Shown in pieces: positions 61,797 through 64,000 of a DNA stretch of 64,000 nt (position 1 is its first letter; each line of letters begins with the position of its first letter). Under the pieces are notes generated by a model that saw only the letters and a list, made by a program, of their open reading frames with translations, was not told where the DNA came from and did not search any database. The stretch is taken from NCBI GenBank assembly GCA_033439265.1, contig JAVTVX010000030.1:5597774-5661773 (forward strand), written 5' to 3'. Source of the stretch: Dillenia suffruticosa (Eukaryota > Streptophyta > Magnoliopsida > Dilleniales > Dilleniaceae). The translations under genes and the position numbers were made by a program.

Positions 61797-62290
61797 AATA
61801 GCATGATGTTCCCTACTCTTCATTGATATACCTAGGACTAAGTGGGAGCCTCAACACAAGCGAAAGTCTGATGTATCTGGAAACTGGAGGTCATAAATGG
61901 ATTTAATTTCCATTCTGATTACCTCTTTCATGATATTTTCTGTAGGTAAAACTATTGCCAGTGATCTAAACTTAGAACATCTTTATTTCTCTAAAGGGTT
62001 GTAGTGTTGGCATTAATTGATCATGGACTTGCAACATACTAAACATCTCTTGCAAGTTAATCTCAAAGGAAGGTTCAATGATGTTACGAATTAAAGGGCA
62101 TAGATTAGGGGAGGAAGACAGCCTGAAGTTGAGTTTTGCAGAAGCCAAGCCTCAGACTTTGAACTCCATCATGACTTGCATGCCATCTTGTTTTAAAGTT
62201 TCAGTCACTGTTTTCTTTGATTCTTTGTCTACTTGGCTTCTCCATTTCAAATTCTTCTTTTTCTCCTTTGCTCCCAAATCAAGTGCAAGG
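61797..62290 (-). pseudogene. MatR-like exon, type C unit
   Basis: Full-length array exon, read on the minus strand, with the VRGLASAKLNF-like block and the RT-like half; frames are broken. Confidence 0.6.
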
Positions 62291-62370
62291 GTGTAGAAGC
62301 TGATGAATTTTGTGGGAGAGAAAAAAAGGGCATTTCAAAAAGGGAGAGCATTTTGTGTATGCGTAGAGAA

Positions 62371-62442
62371 AGGTTCCACAGAGATTTGAATTCGAGTTAC
62401 TGAATTCAGAGTCCAATGTCCTCACCACTAGACCATGTAATC
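62371..62442 (-). pseudogene. tRNA-Gln pseudogene (CTG)
   Basis: 72 nt. The 5' acceptor has changed to GATTACA and no longer pairs with GGAACC, and the B box is altered. Confidence 0.8.
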
Positions 62443-62860
62443 TTTGATGTGTAGAATAAATTTTCCAAATGCCTTGAACTTATCCTAGTGTCGGTCTATT
62501 TTAATGCACGTCACGCTGATGCATATGAATTATAAATACTTATTTTTACATTAAATTCTCAATTTTTAGACAATACAATATTGGATTAATAACATTTAAA
62601 AAAAAAATTGAAATCTATAATTTAGTATTAAAAATCTTAGGTTACCATATAAAAGTTTAATGGTTTAGGATGCAAATGTGTTTTTCCTTTTTCTTTTTGG
62701 CAAAAAAATAATCAAAAAAAACTTATAATAGTGTTTTGAATCATCCAGTATTATCCTTGAAGGAGATAAACAACTCTTTTTTTTTCAATTTATTTTTTCA
62801 CACCTAAATTTTACTAATTCAAACTGCGATCAAGTTTTAATGAGAGAATCATCTAAAATT

Positions 62861-63019
62861 CTTTGTGATGGGGCACGACTCATTTAGACAACATCTTGAG
62901 TTTGATTCTTGAAAATGGAAAAATAGATACCGGGAGAACCAACTCCTAAATTAGGTCCTATAGCACCCGAACCAGATTAGTCAGGTAACCAGAATATAGG
63001 AGGTCAAGACCAAAAAAAA
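62861..63019 (+). mobile_element. SINE copy, type C unit
   Basis: Head, GAGTTTGATTCTTG B box, body with ACCCGAACCAGATTAGTC, and CCAAAAAAAA tail. Confidence 0.75.
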
Positions 63020-63109
63020 GAAATCATCAAAAATTCCAAGTGTAAAAATAATCTAGAGATGAATAATCCAATTATAAATTATTGTATGATATGTAATCTA
63101 ATTTCTAAA

Positions 63110-63510
63110 AACTAGTGTAATGTTCTCCACTTTTCTTTGATCCACCTTAGGATCGAGTGGCAGCCTCAACCCAAGCAGAAGTGCGATATATCTGGAAATT
63201 GGTTTGTAGGTAAAACTATTGTGAGTGATTGAAACTACCCATCTTTATTTCTCTAAGGGGTTGTAGTGTCGGTATTGAGTGATCGTGGACTTGCAACATA
63301 CTTTACATCTCTAACAAGTTAATCTCAAAGGAAGGATTCAACGACATTATGAATGAAAGGGCATAGATTAGGGGAGGAAGATAGGTCAAAGTTGAGTTTT
63401 TTAAAAGCTAAGGCTCAGACTTGGAAATCCATCATGACTTGCATGCCATCTTGTTTTAGAATTTCAATCACTGTTTCTTCGATTCTTTGTCTACATGGCT
63501 TCATGTAGAA
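63110..63510 (-). pseudogene. MatR-like exon, type C unit, 5'-shortened
   Basis: Array exon missing part of its RT-like end (near 63205) and the first codons of its N-terminal half (deleted near 63505). Confidence 0.55.
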
Positions 63511-63564
63511 GCTGTTCAATTTATTGGGAGAGAAAAAAAGAGCATTTCACATATGCAAAGAGAA

Positions 63565-63636
63565 AGGTTCCACTGAGATTTGAACCCGGGTTACTGGATT
63601 TAGAGTCCAATGTCCTCAGCACTAGACCGTGGAACC
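63565..63636 (-). pseudogene. tRNA-Gln-like with CTA anticodon
   Basis: 72 nt with acceptor and anticodon stems formed. The loop is CTCTAAA, so the anticodon position reads CTA (amber-matching). One D-loop G is lost and the T stem has a mismatch. Confidence 0.8.
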
Positions 63637-64000
63637 TATGATGCATAGGATAAATTTTCCAAATTCCCTAAACTTATCCTATTTTTGGTCGGTTAATGCA
63701 CTTCTCGTTGATGCATATGAATTATAAATACTTATTTTTACATTTATTTATTAATTTTTAGACAATACAATATTTGATTAATAACATTTAAAAAATATAT
63801 TTGAAATCTATAATTTAGTATTGAAAATCTCTGGTTATCATATAAAATTTTAATGGTCTAGAATGCAAATGCATTTTTCCTTTTTTCTTTCTTCTAAAAA
63901 AGAATCAGAAAAAACTTGTAGTTGTGTTTCTTGAATCATCCAGTTGCATCCTTGAAGGAGATAAATATCATTGTTTCAATTTATTTTGTCACACCTAAAT

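Larger units (their letters stand above)
61435..64000. repeat. Tandem array resumes (type C units)
   Basis: Two and a partial unit: spacer, SINE, MatR-like exon, tRNA-Gln, spacer, SINE, exon, tRNA-Gln, spacer to the end of the window. The first unit starts in the spacer, whereas the array broke off at 47375 just before an exon, so the two edges are out of register. Confidence 0.9.

Overview
The window is nuclear DNA of a flowering plant, most likely a eudicot. It is AT-rich and gene-poor and carries Athila/Tat-type and copia LTR elements, CACTA (En/Spm) DNA transposons, tRNA-derived SINEs and a plant-type cytosolic tRNA-Gln. I see no intact ordinary protein-coding gene. Nearly everything is repeat or mobile DNA, plus two stretches of captured or broken host-gene sequence.

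Layout. 1-6141: AT-rich intergenic DNA with an imperfect hairpin (2-116) and one clean SINE with 19-bp target-site duplications (1379-1577). 6142-7471: a copia gag-protease remnant, cut by a gag-only Athila/Tat-like LTR element (7472 to about 13018). From about 13020 to 37201, and again at 47231-47375 and 61435-64000, lies the most striking object: a tandem array with a period of about 1.2 kb. Each unit holds, in plus-strand order, a minus-strand exon resembling the group II intron maturase MatR, a minus-strand tRNA-Gln gene or pseudogene, an AT-rich spacer and a plus-strand SINE. I count 15 tRNA-Gln copies, 14 maturase blocks and 14 SINE copies. Between 13 and 33 kb the units alternate between two types (A and B), a dimeric higher-order repeat. 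From 34 kb on they are a third type (C).

The array has been hit several times. A complete-ended 8.6 kb CACTA element (22693-31302, TSD TAT) sits inside one maturase exon. A nearly full-length Athila-like element (37207-47225, TSD GTGTT) sits inside one SINE copy. From 47376 a second CACTA end carries a fragment of a WDR26-like WD40 gene. Then come unassigned sequence, a 2.1 kb non-autonomous LTR element (49063-51203, TSD GCAAG), a second gag-only Athila/Tat-like element on the minus strand (51592-60339), and nested in it a 3.5 kb solo LTR (53251-56717, TSD TGCAT). A degenerate minisatellite (about 60480-61000) precedes the return of the array.

How it fits together. The tRNA, maturase exon and SINE were amplified together as one segmental unit. 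A few tRNA copies (18969-19040, 20538-20609, 14552-14623) still fold as tRNA-Gln with good internal promoter boxes; most are decayed. The retroelements are fossils in the sense requested. The only DNA-transposon coding capacity is a broken Transposase_24-type gene in the large CACTA element.
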